Assembly (NCBI GenBank): GCA_023453725.1
Contig: JAEXTB010000244.1
Location: 1-11,331, forward strand
Reading direction: 5' to 3'
Source of the DNA: Bacillota bacterium
Lineage (GTDB): Bacteria > Bacillota > Clostridia > Christensenellales > CAG-138
Length of the DNA stretch: 11,331 bases
The first letter of the stretch is position 1, and the number at the start of each line of letters is the position of its first letter. Positions 5,187-11,331 of this stretch are shown in pieces. The notes under the pieces are model-generated. The model was not told the DNA's origin, did not search any database, and was given only the letters and a program-made list of their open reading frames with translations. Made by a program: the position numbers and the translations under genes.

Positions 5187-5777
5187 TTATATTTCCTGAT
5201 CCACTTTGACGCCCACAGCGCCTGGTATATGTTCCAAATTGACTCTGATTTTCACAAGCGGTCTGTTCCTTAAGCGTACTTCCACCGCATAAGGTTCCCA
5301 TTCGATTTGGGGGCGAAAATCCTTATCCCACTCAATCTGCAAAACAGGATCCGTCCATTCTATGGTGCAATACCCGGGATCCCACTCAATACGGGCTTTT
5401 TCCTTGGGCATCAGCCCAATGTTGAGCTCCGGCATGTCCTTTACGGAAACGGAAACCGCAATTTTTTCAAACGCTGCAGGATCCGTCACATCTTTTAATA
5501 TATCCCCGCGTTCCACAATGGAACGGATTGCGTCCCAAGCTTTTTGTTTCCCTTTTTCCGCAAACTCTTTGCTTAGTTGAAAAGGAGATGCAGCGCCGCT
5601 GCTTGCCCGTACCTCATCCCAGTTGATATCAAACGAAGGCAATTTCCGTTCAATCTTCATTTTGGGAAGGCTGCGGTTGATTTTAAAGGTAGGCCGCTTG
5701 TGTTCGATGTACATTTTAGCGGGGCGTGATGTAACTTCAATCACGGCACGCTCGGTATGAATGCTAAGCGAATTCAT
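5187..5777 (-). CDS. yviE: YviE-like DUF6470 family protein of the flagellar operon
   Basis: A 196-residue protein in the position of B. subtilis yviE, between flgL and fliW; the family has no established function. There is no signal peptide or membrane segment. The sequence is made of short beta-like repeats: basic K/R-x-I-E/N-R-LP units in residues 20-52, then four I-E-W units at 130-132, 139-141, 148-150 and 158-160, spaced 9, 9 and 10 residues apart. A central helical part (about 65-108) separates them. The alternating hydrophobic pattern suggests a repetitive beta structure. The ATG at 5777-5775 has a GGGGGTG ribosome binding site. It lies 19 bases after flgL and is probably cotranscribed with it. 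Family call rests on order and repeat style. Confidence 0.82.
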   Translation of the reverse strand: MNSLSIHTERAVIEVTSRPAKMYIEHKRPTFKINRSLPKMKIERKLPSFDINWDEVRASSGAASPFQLSKEFAEKGKQKAWDAIRSIVERGDILKDVTDPAAFEKIAVSVSVKDMPELNIGLMPKEKARIEWDPGYCTIEWTDPVLQIEWDKDFRPQIEWEPYAVEVRLRNRPLVKIRVNLEHIPGAVGVKVDQEI

Positions 5778-5796
5778 TATACCACACCCCCGCTTC

Positions 5797-6729
5797 TTAC
5801 TTCAAATAGTCAACAAGAGTTGGCTGTATAATATTGGAGCCAATTTTTAAAGCAAACAGATAAACCGATTCGGCCATCTTGTAGCGCATGATCGCATCAG
5901 CCTGATCGACGTCCTCCACCTTGGATTTGATATCCGTATAATTGATCTCATCATCTTCGTACCGGTTCTCAATCATGGTGAGGCGGTTGTTCCTCGCGCC
6001 AACCTCCGCAGTCGTTGACATGACGTCAGCCTGCGCATTTTGGAACTTTGCAATGTATGCGCTGAGTTCTTCTGAGGAAGCGCCGTTCGAAAGGGCGTCG
6101 CCGAACTCCTGAAACAGGTTGTAGATGTTGCTCGTGCCGCTTCCCAATAATTGAATGCCGTTGATTGTAGCGGTGATTGTCATATTGTAGCCGAGTTCTA
6201 TGTTGGTATTTTGCCCGGCCTGCTCCTGCAGAGCCGCACTGTTGACCGTTACATCAAGGCCGTTGTATAAAAGATTACCCCCAGCATCCACGGTAAAAGG
6301 TTCTTTGGAGGAATTATAGCCGCCGAAAACATACTGGTTGGAAACCTTTGTATTACCAAGATTGAGGATGTGGTCTTTTAACTGCGCGATCTCCGCCGCG
6401 GCGGCTTCGCGATCCCCTTCTTCATAGGTATCGGATGTGGCCTGCACCGCGCGCTCATACGCGGTCTGCAGCATCTTGTTAAGCTCCTTCAACGCGGTTT
6501 CGGTCTGCTTTAAAATATCCTGCGCAGAGCCGACATTCTCTTTATATTGTTCAAGCCGCGCGAGCTTGACGCGGGCATTCATGCTGCCCAGAACCCCCAC
6601 CGGATCGTCCGAAAGCTTGGTGATCCGCTTGCCGGTTGAGAGCTGCGTCTGGTAATTCTGCATGGCGGTAAGGTTGCTATTCAGATTCGTCAAAAACGAA
6701 CTCGTCATCATGTTTGTGGTAATGCGCAT
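5797..6729 (-). CDS. flgL: FlgL, hook-filament junction protein 3
   Basis: A secreted structural protein joining hook-filament junction protein FlgK to the flagellin filament. It is 310 residues from MRITTNMM. An upstream ATG in the same frame would add 31 residues running back into flgK, but FlgL proteins begin with M-R-I/V-T. The flagellin-type N-terminal helix is present (SNLTAMQNYQTQLSTGKRITKLSDDP, residues 18-43) and the C-terminal helix ends IGSNIIQPTLVDYLK; the middle shows the FGGYNSSKEPF segment found in FlgL proteins. It is exported by the flagellar type III apparatus without a cleaved signal. The start codon directly abuts a small hairpin (6730-6742) that includes part of the likely ribosome binding site (CAGGGA). 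About 40 bases separate it from flgK. Confidence 0.95.
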   Translation of the reverse strand: MRITTNMMTSSFLTNLNSNLTAMQNYQTQLSTGKRITKLSDDPVGVLGSMNARVKLARLEQYKENVGSAQDILKQTETALKELNKMLQTAYERAVQATSDTYEEGDREAAAAEIAQLKDHILNLGNTKVSNQYVFGGYNSSKEPFTVDAGGNLLYNGLDVTVNSAALQEQAGQNTNIELGYNMTITATINGIQLLGSGTSNIYNLFQEFGDALSNGASSEELSAYIAKFQNAQADVMSTTAEVGARNNRLTMIENRYEDDEINYTDIKSKVEDVDQADAIMRYKMAESVYLFALKIGSNIIQPTLVDYLK

Positions 6730-6742
6730 GCAGGATCCCTGC
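6730..6742 (-). promoter_or_regulatory. Small hairpin over the flgL ribosome binding site
   Basis: On the coding strand GCAGG, a GAT loop and CCTGC form a perfect 5-bp stem whose last base touches the flgL ATG. It contains an AGGGA that is the nearest Shine-Dalgarno candidate; the alternative GAAAGG further upstream is at poor spacing. It could slow flgL translation or present a GGA to CsrA, though the stem is short and a three-base loop is not the usual CsrA site. Confidence 0.35.
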
Positions 6743-6769
6743 CTTTCTTTGATCTCTACGAACTTACTT

Positions 6770-8254
6770 CTATCTGCCGACGATTCCTGTACCGTTAATG
6801 AGCTTATCGAGCGCCTCGTCAATGGATGTAATCACGCGGGAGGAGGCGTTGTACATATGCTGATATTTCATCAGCTGCACCATTTCCTCATCGACGGAAA
6901 CCCCGGAAACCGACTCCTTGCGGCCCTCAAGATTGCTTACAAGGGCTTGTTGGCTGGTGAGCATGTTGGCGCAATGCGCGCTGCCCACGCCCAGTTCCAC
7001 CACAAGGTTCTTCAGATATCCTTCAAAGCTGGTGTTGCCCATGGTAACGGACGATGTGCCCAAAGCCGCAAGCTTCAGGGCATTTTCATTGTTCTTGGTC
7101 TGAGGATCCGAAGAAGAAAGAATGATCTCTTTGCTGGAAGCCGCAATCTGATACACATCGTTCAAAACGGCATCGGAAAGCGCAAAGTTTCCGGCATTGA
7201 GCGAAGCGTAATCCTCTGTTCCGCCAGAAGTATCCACATCAAACAGGTAGACTCCCGTCTGGGAAGCCACCGAATCGTGCGGCATGGTCCAGCCTTGCTT
7301 ATTGACGTCGTTGAACTGCTTGGCAATGCTGCGCGCAAGTGTGTTCAACCCCTCAATCAGGTAAGGAATGCCGATATTGTCGGCCGTATTGCCATCTCGC
7401 AGCTGCTTGTAGCCGGCGAGTTCGCCGTTTGTATAATTGACGGGCGTTTCCGCCGCATCATCCATGTGTACGGAATAATTCCCGGTTGCGTCGGCTTTGA
7501 CCTTTAAGCCGTAGGACGCTCCGTGATCCACCACGGTATTGCCCGCAATGCTGACCGAGAGAAGCCCCTGAGAATCGGTGGAATATTCCATATCCGTCAG
7601 TGTGGACAATTCATCCAGAAGCAGGTTGCGCTTATCCCGAAGATCGTTCGCGTTTTCACCGCTGAGCTCAAACGTCTGTATGCTCAGGTTGAAATCCGCA
7701 ATTGATTTTGTTATTTCATTGATGCGGTCAACCGTCACGCTGATGGAATCATTCATCTGCGATTTCAGGTCGGTCAACTGCTTGTAGTAATGGTTGAACG
7801 TTTGGGTCAGCGTAATTGCCGTCTGCTGCACATTTGTACGGATTTCTTTGCTCACGGGGTCCTTGGAGAGCTCCTGAACGCTGTCAAAGAAATCAGCAAG
7901 TGAATTGGAAAGGCTGGAAGTCTTCGTTTCGTTAAAAAGCGATTCGATATACTCCATTTCCGTTGCGCGGGTTTCCCATTGGCCGAGGCTGGAGTTTTCG
8001 CCCCTGAGCGCCCGGTCTACATATTTGTTGCGCAGCTGTTCAACAGCCTGTACATCCACGCCTCTTCCCACTGCGCCGTTTGCAAGCGGAAGATACCTTG
8101 CCGTCAAAGCGCCAGGTTCAATAGAGACAAGAGAAAGGCGCTGCCGCGTATAGCCCGCCGTATCCGCATTCGCAATGTTGTGGCCGGCAAGGTTAATACC
8201 CTTCTGGCTAATAAACAAACCGGTCTTAGCGATTTCCAATCCGTAAAATGACAT
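6770..8254 (-). CDS. flgK: FlgK, hook-filament junction protein 1
   Basis: A secreted structural protein forming the first junction zone on top of the hook. It is 494 residues, within the family range. The N-terminus has the axial-protein motif GLEIAKTGLFISQKGINLAGHNIANADTAGYTRQRL (residues 5-40), and the C-terminus has SGVSVDEEMVQLMKYQHMYNASSRVITSIDEALDKLING, the paired helix that packs with it. The middle domain carries the FlgK-type stretch with NDLRDKRNLLLDELSTLTD. The ATG at 8254-8252 has a GAGGT ribosome binding site that partly lies in the flgN stop region, with six bases between genes. It is a client of FlgN, encoded just upstream. Confidence 0.97.
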   Translation of the reverse strand: MSFYGLEIAKTGLFISQKGINLAGHNIANADTAGYTRQRLSLVSIEPGALTARYLPLANGAVGRGVDVQAVEQLRNKYVDRALRGENSSLGQWETRATEMEYIESLFNETKTSSLSNSLADFFDSVQELSKDPVSKEIRTNVQQTAITLTQTFNHYYKQLTDLKSQMNDSISVTVDRINEITKSIADFNLSIQTFELSGENANDLRDKRNLLLDELSTLTDMEYSTDSQGLLSVSIAGNTVVDHGASYGLKVKADATGNYSVHMDDAAETPVNYTNGELAGYKQLRDGNTADNIGIPYLIEGLNTLARSIAKQFNDVNKQGWTMPHDSVASQTGVYLFDVDTSGGTEDYASLNAGNFALSDAVLNDVYQIAASSKEIILSSSDPQTKNNENALKLAALGTSSVTMGNTSFEGYLKNLVVELGVGSAHCANMLTSQQALVSNLEGRKESVSGVSVDEEMVQLMKYQHMYNASSRVITSIDEALDKLINGTGIVGR

Positions 8255-8260
8255 AATACC

Positions 8261-8761
8261 TCACGCTTCCTGGTCAATAAACCTTCTTCCTGAATCAAAC
8301 TCCGGGTTCGCATAGCCGGAACTGGCGTACGTTCCACCCACCGGCTTGGACTGCATCAGAATATCCATACAAAAGGAGGTATATTGAAGCTGCATCTGCA
8401 ACAGGTTTTGATTCAGATCATTCAGTGCGGAAAGTTCGCGTATCACTTCCTGATAGCGTCCCCGCAGACGGTCAAGCTCGCCGCGTTCCTCGGTTGGAAT
8501 GTCCCTTACAATATAATCAAACGTGATCTTTCCGTCATAACCGGTTGCCTGGGCAGCGCGGTCAAACAGATTCTCTCTCCGGGCGGATGCGTCATGCAGG
8601 CGGCTAAGAGCTTCATCCTCCAGCTTCACAAGCATGCTCAACTCGTCCAAGTCGTTTTCAATCAGTGCAATTTTCTTGTTTTTCGCGTATTGCAGTAGGC
8701 CAACATAAATTTCCAGCTCGCCAGCCATGTAATACTCAAGCTCGTGTATCAGGTCTCGCAT
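8261..8761 (-). CDS. flgN: FlgN-family flagellar export chaperone
   Basis: A 166-residue cytoplasmic chaperone expected to hold FlgK and FlgL for export. The sequence is almost wholly helical: charged heptad-like stretches at about 1-60 (LIHELEYYMAGELEIYVGLL and ALIENDLDELSMLVKLEDEAL) and 88-130 (IPTEERGELDRLRGRYQEVIRELSALNDLNQNLLQMQL), followed by a flexible tail rich in Gly, Ser and Pro. This is the FlgN pattern (YvyG in B. subtilis). Position between flgM and flgK matches. The ATG at 8761-8759 has a GAGGT ribosome binding site seven bases away. Sequence similarity in this family is weak, so context carries much of the call. Confidence 0.88.
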   Translation of the reverse strand: MRDLIHELEYYMAGELEIYVGLLQYAKNKKIALIENDLDELSMLVKLEDEALSRLHDASARRENLFDRAAQATGYDGKITFDYIVRDIPTEERGELDRLRGRYQEVIRELSALNDLNQNLLQMQLQYTSFCMDILMQSKPVGGTYASSGYANPEFDSGRRFIDQEA

Positions 8762-8791
8762 GGCAGTACCTCGCTTTTTGCCGGCTAAATG

Positions 8792-9070
8792 CTAAATTTC
8801 AAAAATCTTCTCCGCCACCTTTTCGGCCGGAACAAAGTAAGTGTTGTTTTCAATCTTCTGTTTTATTGAATTGATCCTTGCCGACCTTGCCGGATCCTGT
8901 ACGTTGAGCGCCTCACGGGCGGATTTCAGCGTTGCGGAAAAAGATTTTGCGGTATTCGAAATCTCCACATGATCCGCCACCATGGGGCGGCTTGTGGTCA
9001 GCGGCTGTACCTGCCTAGCACATAGATACTGACTGTAGATCTCCCTTGGAGGGATCGAATTCACTCTCAT
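8792..9070 (-). CDS. flgM: FlgM, anti-sigma-28 factor
   Basis: A 92-residue protein that binds sigma-28 (SigD/FliA) and keeps late flagellar genes off until the hook-basal body is complete. The N-terminal half is low in structure; the C-terminal half has the family pattern VEISNTAKSFSATLKSAREALN followed by RINSIKQKIENNTYFVPAEKVAEKIFEI, with the expected I-K-x-x-I-E-N-x-T-Y and A-E-K-V-A-E-K motifs. The ATG at 9070-9068 has an AGGGAAGTG ribosome binding site. Its operon is itself predicted to be sigma-28 driven through the promoter at 11189-11215, giving the usual negative feedback. I saw no separate sigma-28 promoter directly before it. Confidence 0.94.
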   Translation of the reverse strand: MRVNSIPPREIYSQYLCARQVQPLTTSRPMVADHVEISNTAKSFSATLKSAREALNVQDPARSARINSIKQKIENNTYFVPAEKVAEKIFEI

Positions 9071-9108
9071 AATTTCACTTCCCTATCCTATATTTCGCCC
9101 ACAAACTG

Positions 9109-9525
9109 CTATCTTCTATTGTTGTCAAAATGCTTGCGTCCCTGATAAGTCATCGAAGCAGACGCCTTTCTCTCAGCTTCCCTAGCCGCATTGAGTTCCG
9201 CGGCATTCTCTAAAATCTTAGAGAGGCGGTCCTTACAATCCGAGCATATTTTACCGGCAGGAATTGGCTTGCTACAGTGTTCGCAGAGGATGCTTTCACT
9301 TGGCATGTGCAGCGAAAGCCGTTCTTCCTTGAGGAACTGCAGTATGCTCCGCTCGCTCACTCCCGTCTCTTTTGAAATTTCCACAATACCCGCCTGTGGA
9401 TGGTTATATAGATAATCCCGAACCAGGCGGAATTCCTGATCCAGCCGCTCCTCACATTCCAAGCACATCGCGTTGCCTAAAGACTGGAAAAGCCTCCCGC
9501 ACATTCTGCATTGTTTTACCTGCAT
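9109..9525 (-). CDS. yvyF: YvyF-like flagellar operon protein with zinc ribbons and HTH
   Basis: A 138-residue cytoplasmic protein with three parts: an N-terminal Cys4 zinc-binding unit (C6, C9, C21, C24), a helix-turn-helix-like segment with the phrase IVEISKETGVSERSILQFLKEERL (residues 47-70), and a second Cys4 unit (C81, C84, C94, C97), ending in a basic polar tail. This matches YvyF, which in B. subtilis is the gene before flgM. In the family it is annotated as a flagellar operon regulator-like protein with undefined targets; DNA binding is inferred from the HTH. The ATG at 9525-9523 has a GGAGG ribosome binding site nine bases upstream. It lies 44 bases after the flgG-type gene. Confidence 0.88.
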   Translation of the reverse strand: MQVKQCRMCGRLFQSLGNAMCLECEERLDQEFRLVRDYLYNHPQAGIVEISKETGVSERSILQFLKEERLSLHMPSESILCEHCSKPIPAGKICSDCKDRLSKILENAAELNAAREAERKASASMTYQGRKHFDNNRR

Positions 9526-9569
9526 ATGAAATATCCTCCATTCATTCGTTGCATCTCATCGCTGTTGTA

Positions 9570-10379
9570 TCAGGTGCGCATGTTGTTGGCCATGGCGGCC
9601 ATCTCGTCCGCCGTGCGTACAGCCTGCGATGCAAAGGAGAATGCCTTTTGCGCGCGGATCAGCGTCGTCATCTCTGTCGCCATATCCACATTGGAGGATT
9701 CAAGATACCCTACGCGTACTTCCGGGTTTTCCAGGGCTTTTGCCTCTCCGGAGGCGGTCGTCGCGCGGAACGTGCTGCTGCCTGCCGCTTCCAACCCTTC
9801 ATTGTTCAGGAAGGAGGAAATCTTAAGCGTGGCAAACGTGGCTGGCGCACCCGCGGCTGTTCCGCCGGTAGTGCCGCCGGTTGTATTGCTCGCGGTGGCT
9901 TGTTTTATAAACAGCTCGCCCTTTTCGTTGATGCTCAGCGTACTCATATCCCCTTCTGGAACCTGAATTTTGCCGCTTTGTCCCTGCACATAACGGCCTT
10001 CGGAATCCACCAGGTAGCGGCTGCCCCCTTCTACAGAGAGCGCAAACGCGCCGTTTCTCGTGTAAAGCGCATTGCCGTCCTGATCCTGCAAGGTAAAAAA
10101 GCCGTCTTTCGTCAGGCAGAAATCCAAAGGCACGCCCGTCTGCATGGGAGTTCCCAAAGCAAACGATTTATTGATGGACGATACCCGCACGCCTGTCCCG
10201 CGCTCAAGACCTACGCCATCGGTAGGCCTTGTCATGGTGTTGTAGAGCGTATCCTTGAAATTGACGCTGCTCGATTTAAACCCTACCGTATTTACATTGG
10301 CAATGTTATTCGCAATTACGTCAAGCTGCTGCTGTTGTGCCCGCAGCGCGCTTTTTGCTGAAAAAGATGTCTGCATCAT
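9570..10379 (-). CDS. flgG: FlgG/FlhP-type flagellar rod protein
   Basis: A 269-residue secreted rod protein (FlhP/FlgG type) exported by the flagellar apparatus. It has the rod motif LDVIANNIANVNTVGFK at 19-35, the PLDFCLTKDGFFTLQD core near 84-99 (usually LDLAIQGDGFF), and the C-terminal FlgG helix VDMATEMTTLIRAQKAF...ADEMAAMANNM. Between the core and the C-terminal part lies a low-complexity Thr/Gly/Ala stretch (about 161-183) that most family members lack. Two ATG codons stand in tandem at 10379-10374; the first is listed, the second is possible. The ribosome binding site is AGGTG, about ten bases away and overlapping the end of flgF. The genes are 12 bases apart. B. subtilis has the same tandem pair as flhO-flhP, but unlinked to flgM. 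Confidence 0.93.
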   Translation of the reverse strand: MMQTSFSAKSALRAQQQQLDVIANNIANVNTVGFKSSSVNFKDTLYNTMTRPTDGVGLERGTGVRVSSINKSFALGTPMQTGVPLDFCLTKDGFFTLQDQDGNALYTRNGAFALSVEGGSRYLVDSEGRYVQGQSGKIQVPEGDMSTLSINEKGELFIKQATASNTTGGTTGGTAAGAPATFATLKISSFLNNEGLEAAGSSTFRATTASGEAKALENPEVRVGYLESSNVDMATEMTTLIRAQKAFSFASQAVRTADEMAAMANNMRT

Positions 10380-10391
10380 GGCTTAAGGCAC

Positions 10392-11144
10392 CTATACCTT
10401 TCCGATGTCATTGACGGCCCGCCCCAGCGTTTCATCGATCATTTTTACAATTCGCTGGCTCGTTTCAAAGCTTCTTGAGGCCGCCATCATGTTGAGCGTT
10501 TCGTTTGTAATGTCGGCATTGGATGTTTCCAGACTGCCCTGACGGACGACAACATTTTGGGCATTCTGTGCCTGCTGGTTGTTTTCATTGAGGAACAGGT
10601 TGTTCCCCGCTTTTTTCAGGCCCGTCTTATCCGCAAACGAGACAACCCGCAGCGTACCGAGGTTTGTTCCCTGCGCGTTTGTAATGTTCCCGTCCGCATC
10701 TACAGTAACGTTCGTTGCATCGATCTTTAGAAACCCATTTGTGCCCATCACACGGTTGCCGTCGCTTGTGACAAGATAACCTTCGTTGTTGATGGTAAAG
10801 TTGCCATCCCGCGTGTAGCGATCCCCCGCTGTGGTGGATACGACAAAGAATCCATCCCCGGCAATTGAGAAATCAAGGCTTCTGTCCGTCATTTTTAAGC
10901 TTCCCTCGTCAAACGAGGTCACGATTTCGTCAATATGCACGCCGGTGTTGAGCGGGCCAACCCCTCCGGCTTTGTTGCCGGGATCATTTACCCGTTCCAA
11001 ATACATATCCTCAAACGAACGGGATAACAAACTGTCGGACTTGTATCCCACAGTATCCATATTGGCAATGTTGTTCGCGATGACATCCACTTTTTTCCGC
11101 TGTACAAGCATGTTTGTAGCGGAGAGATACAGGCTTCGCAGCAT
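10392..11144 (-). CDS. flgF: FlgF/FlhO-type flagellar rod protein
   Basis: A 250-residue secreted rod protein, FlhO type. The N-terminal rod motif KVDVIANNIANMDTVGYKSDSLL lies at 18-40, the D1 core SLDFSIAGDGFFVVSTTAGDRYTRDGNFTINNEGYLVTSDG near 83-123, and the C-terminus has GSLETSNADITNETLNMMAASRSFETSQRIVKMIDETLG. The ATG at 11144-11142 has a strong GGGAGGA ribosome binding site five bases upstream. It is the first gene after the predicted sigma-28 promoter and is followed closely by the flgG-type gene. FlgF and FlgG are hard to tell apart by motif; order (FlhO before FlhP) decides. Confidence 0.93.
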   Translation of the reverse strand: MLRSLYLSATNMLVQRKKVDVIANNIANMDTVGYKSDSLLSRSFEDMYLERVNDPGNKAGGVGPLNTGVHIDEIVTSFDEGSLKMTDRSLDFSIAGDGFFVVSTTAGDRYTRDGNFTINNEGYLVTSDGNRVMGTNGFLKIDATNVTVDADGNITNAQGTNLGTLRVVSFADKTGLKKAGNNLFLNENNQQAQNAQNVVVRQGSLETSNADITNETLNMMAASRSFETSQRIVKMIDETLGRAVNDIGKV

Positions 11145-11188
11145 AGTTCCTCCCGAGGCAATACGATCGCCTATTCCATATAGATAAA

Positions 11189-11215
11189 GTATCGAAAAAA
11201 AAAACGCAAACTTTA
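11189..11215 (-). promoter_or_regulatory. Sigma-28 (SigD/FliA) promoter of the flgF operon
   Basis: On the minus strand the -35 TAAAGTTT (11215-11208) is a perfect match to the sigma-28 consensus. Eleven bases later comes TTCGATAC (11196-11189), matching the consensus GCCGATAA at CGATA. Spacing equals the consensus. The predicted start is near 11182, about 38 bases before the flgF ATG. The spacer contains a run of ten T (11204-11195, partly overlapping the -10). The promoter sits just after the stop of the upstream gene. Confidence 0.8.
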
Positions 11216-11224
11216 GAAAAAACT

Positions 11225-11331
11225 TCAGATACTTTTTTCTTGTTTGATGCCCAGAGCAAGATCCACTTCCCCGCGGGAGATAGAGAGTTCCTGCGCGATC
11301 CGGTCCGGAGTAAGCCCAGCCTGATGAAGCT
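11225..11331 (-). CDS. C-terminus of a SwrB/DUF2802-like protein (5' part beyond window)
   Basis: Only the last 34 codons are present, read from the right edge to TGA at 11227-11225. The peptide LTPDRIAQELSISRGEVDLALGIK is a small helix-turn-helix-like tail (I-A-x-x-L-x-I-S-R-G-E-V-x-L-x-L) of the kind found at the C-terminus of SwrB and DUF2802/DUF6115 proteins, which are commonly encoded after sigD/fliA in Bacillota. That places fliA plausibly just beyond the right edge. The stop is followed within ten bases by the sigma-28 promoter of flgF. Family call is tentative because so little is visible; reality of the coding frame is well supported by its composition and the match. Confidence 0.65.
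   Translation of the reverse strand, partial: LHQAGLTPDRIAQELSISRGEVDLALGIKQEKSI

Noticed and set aside
6730..6822. Longer flgL start overlapping the end of flgK
   Set aside because: FlgL proteins begin M-R-I-T; the extra 31 residues are polar and unlike the family.
6662..7507. 281-codon plus-strand open frame
   Set aside because: It is antisense to flgK and flgL, which are certain; composition follows the opposite strand.
9372..10361. 329-codon plus-strand open frame
   Set aside because: It is antisense to the flgG-type gene and part of yvyF, has no recognisable domain and no ribosome binding site.
11216..11239. A/T-only hairpin (GAAAAAA with TTTTTTC) followed by T10 as a terminator of the upstream gene
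   Set aside because: The stem lacks G-C pairs, has a ten-base loop and is twelve bases from the T tract; the sigma-28 promoter explains the T tract's surroundings better.

Overview
The window looks like part of the chromosome of an anaerobic, flagellated member of the Bacillota, most likely a Clostridia-type organism of moderate GC content. Two observations support this. The right-hand two thirds carries a late flagellar operon in almost the Bacillus subtilis order (yvyF-flgM-flgN-flgK-flgL-yviE-fliW-csrA), preceded by two rod genes (flhO/flhP type) and the tail of a gene with a SwrB/DUF2802-like C-terminus. The left-hand third carries an Rnf electron-transport operon, typical of anaerobes that couple ferredoxin and NAD to an ion gradient. 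All genes are on the minus strand except a small divergent pair of half-size TauE/SafE (TSUP) transporters.

Layout from right to left, the direction of transcription for most genes. 11225-11331 is the 3' end of a cytoplasmic flagellar-region gene. 11189-11215 is a strong sigma-28 (SigD/FliA) promoter match with a run of ten T in its spacer. 10392-11144 and 9570-10379 are flgF- and flgG-type rod genes. 9109-9525 is yvyF (zinc-ribbon/HTH), 8792-9070 flgM (anti-sigma-28), 8261-8761 flgN (chaperone), 6770-8254 flgK and 5797-6729 flgL (hook-filament junction), 5187-5777 yviE/DUF6470, 4666-5148 fliW and 4479-4694 csrA. A hairpin terminator at about 4438-4465 closes the flagellar unit and separates it from the convergent TSUP pair (3680-4048 and 4045-4413, plus strand). 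The 3473-3679 intergenic region holds the divergent control region and a leader for the rnf operon: extended -10 promoter, a small Cys/Met-rich leader ORF, a terminator-like hairpin and a tandem repeat at the ribosome binding site. rnfC (2123-3472), rnfD (1179-2126), rnfE (544-1182) and rnfA (1-547, cut by the window edge) follow, each overlapping the next by ATGA.

The most unusual content is the Rnf operon. rnfG, which encodes the covalently flavinylated subunit and normally sits between rnfD and rnfE, is absent: rnfD and rnfE overlap by four bases. RnfA lacks both conserved cysteines that, with two in RnfE, hold the intramembrane [2Fe-2S] cluster, while RnfE keeps its pair. The flavinylation motif of RnfD is also altered (S-S-P-T). 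Reading frames, ribosome binding sites and translational coupling are intact, so this looks like a remodelled Rnf-like complex more than a decaying operon. The second interesting area is regulation: the rnf leader may be an attenuator with a sulfur-amino-acid-rich peptide, and the flagellar sigma-28 promoter may be phase-variable through its T10 tract. No stretch longer than about 210 bases lacks a gene.
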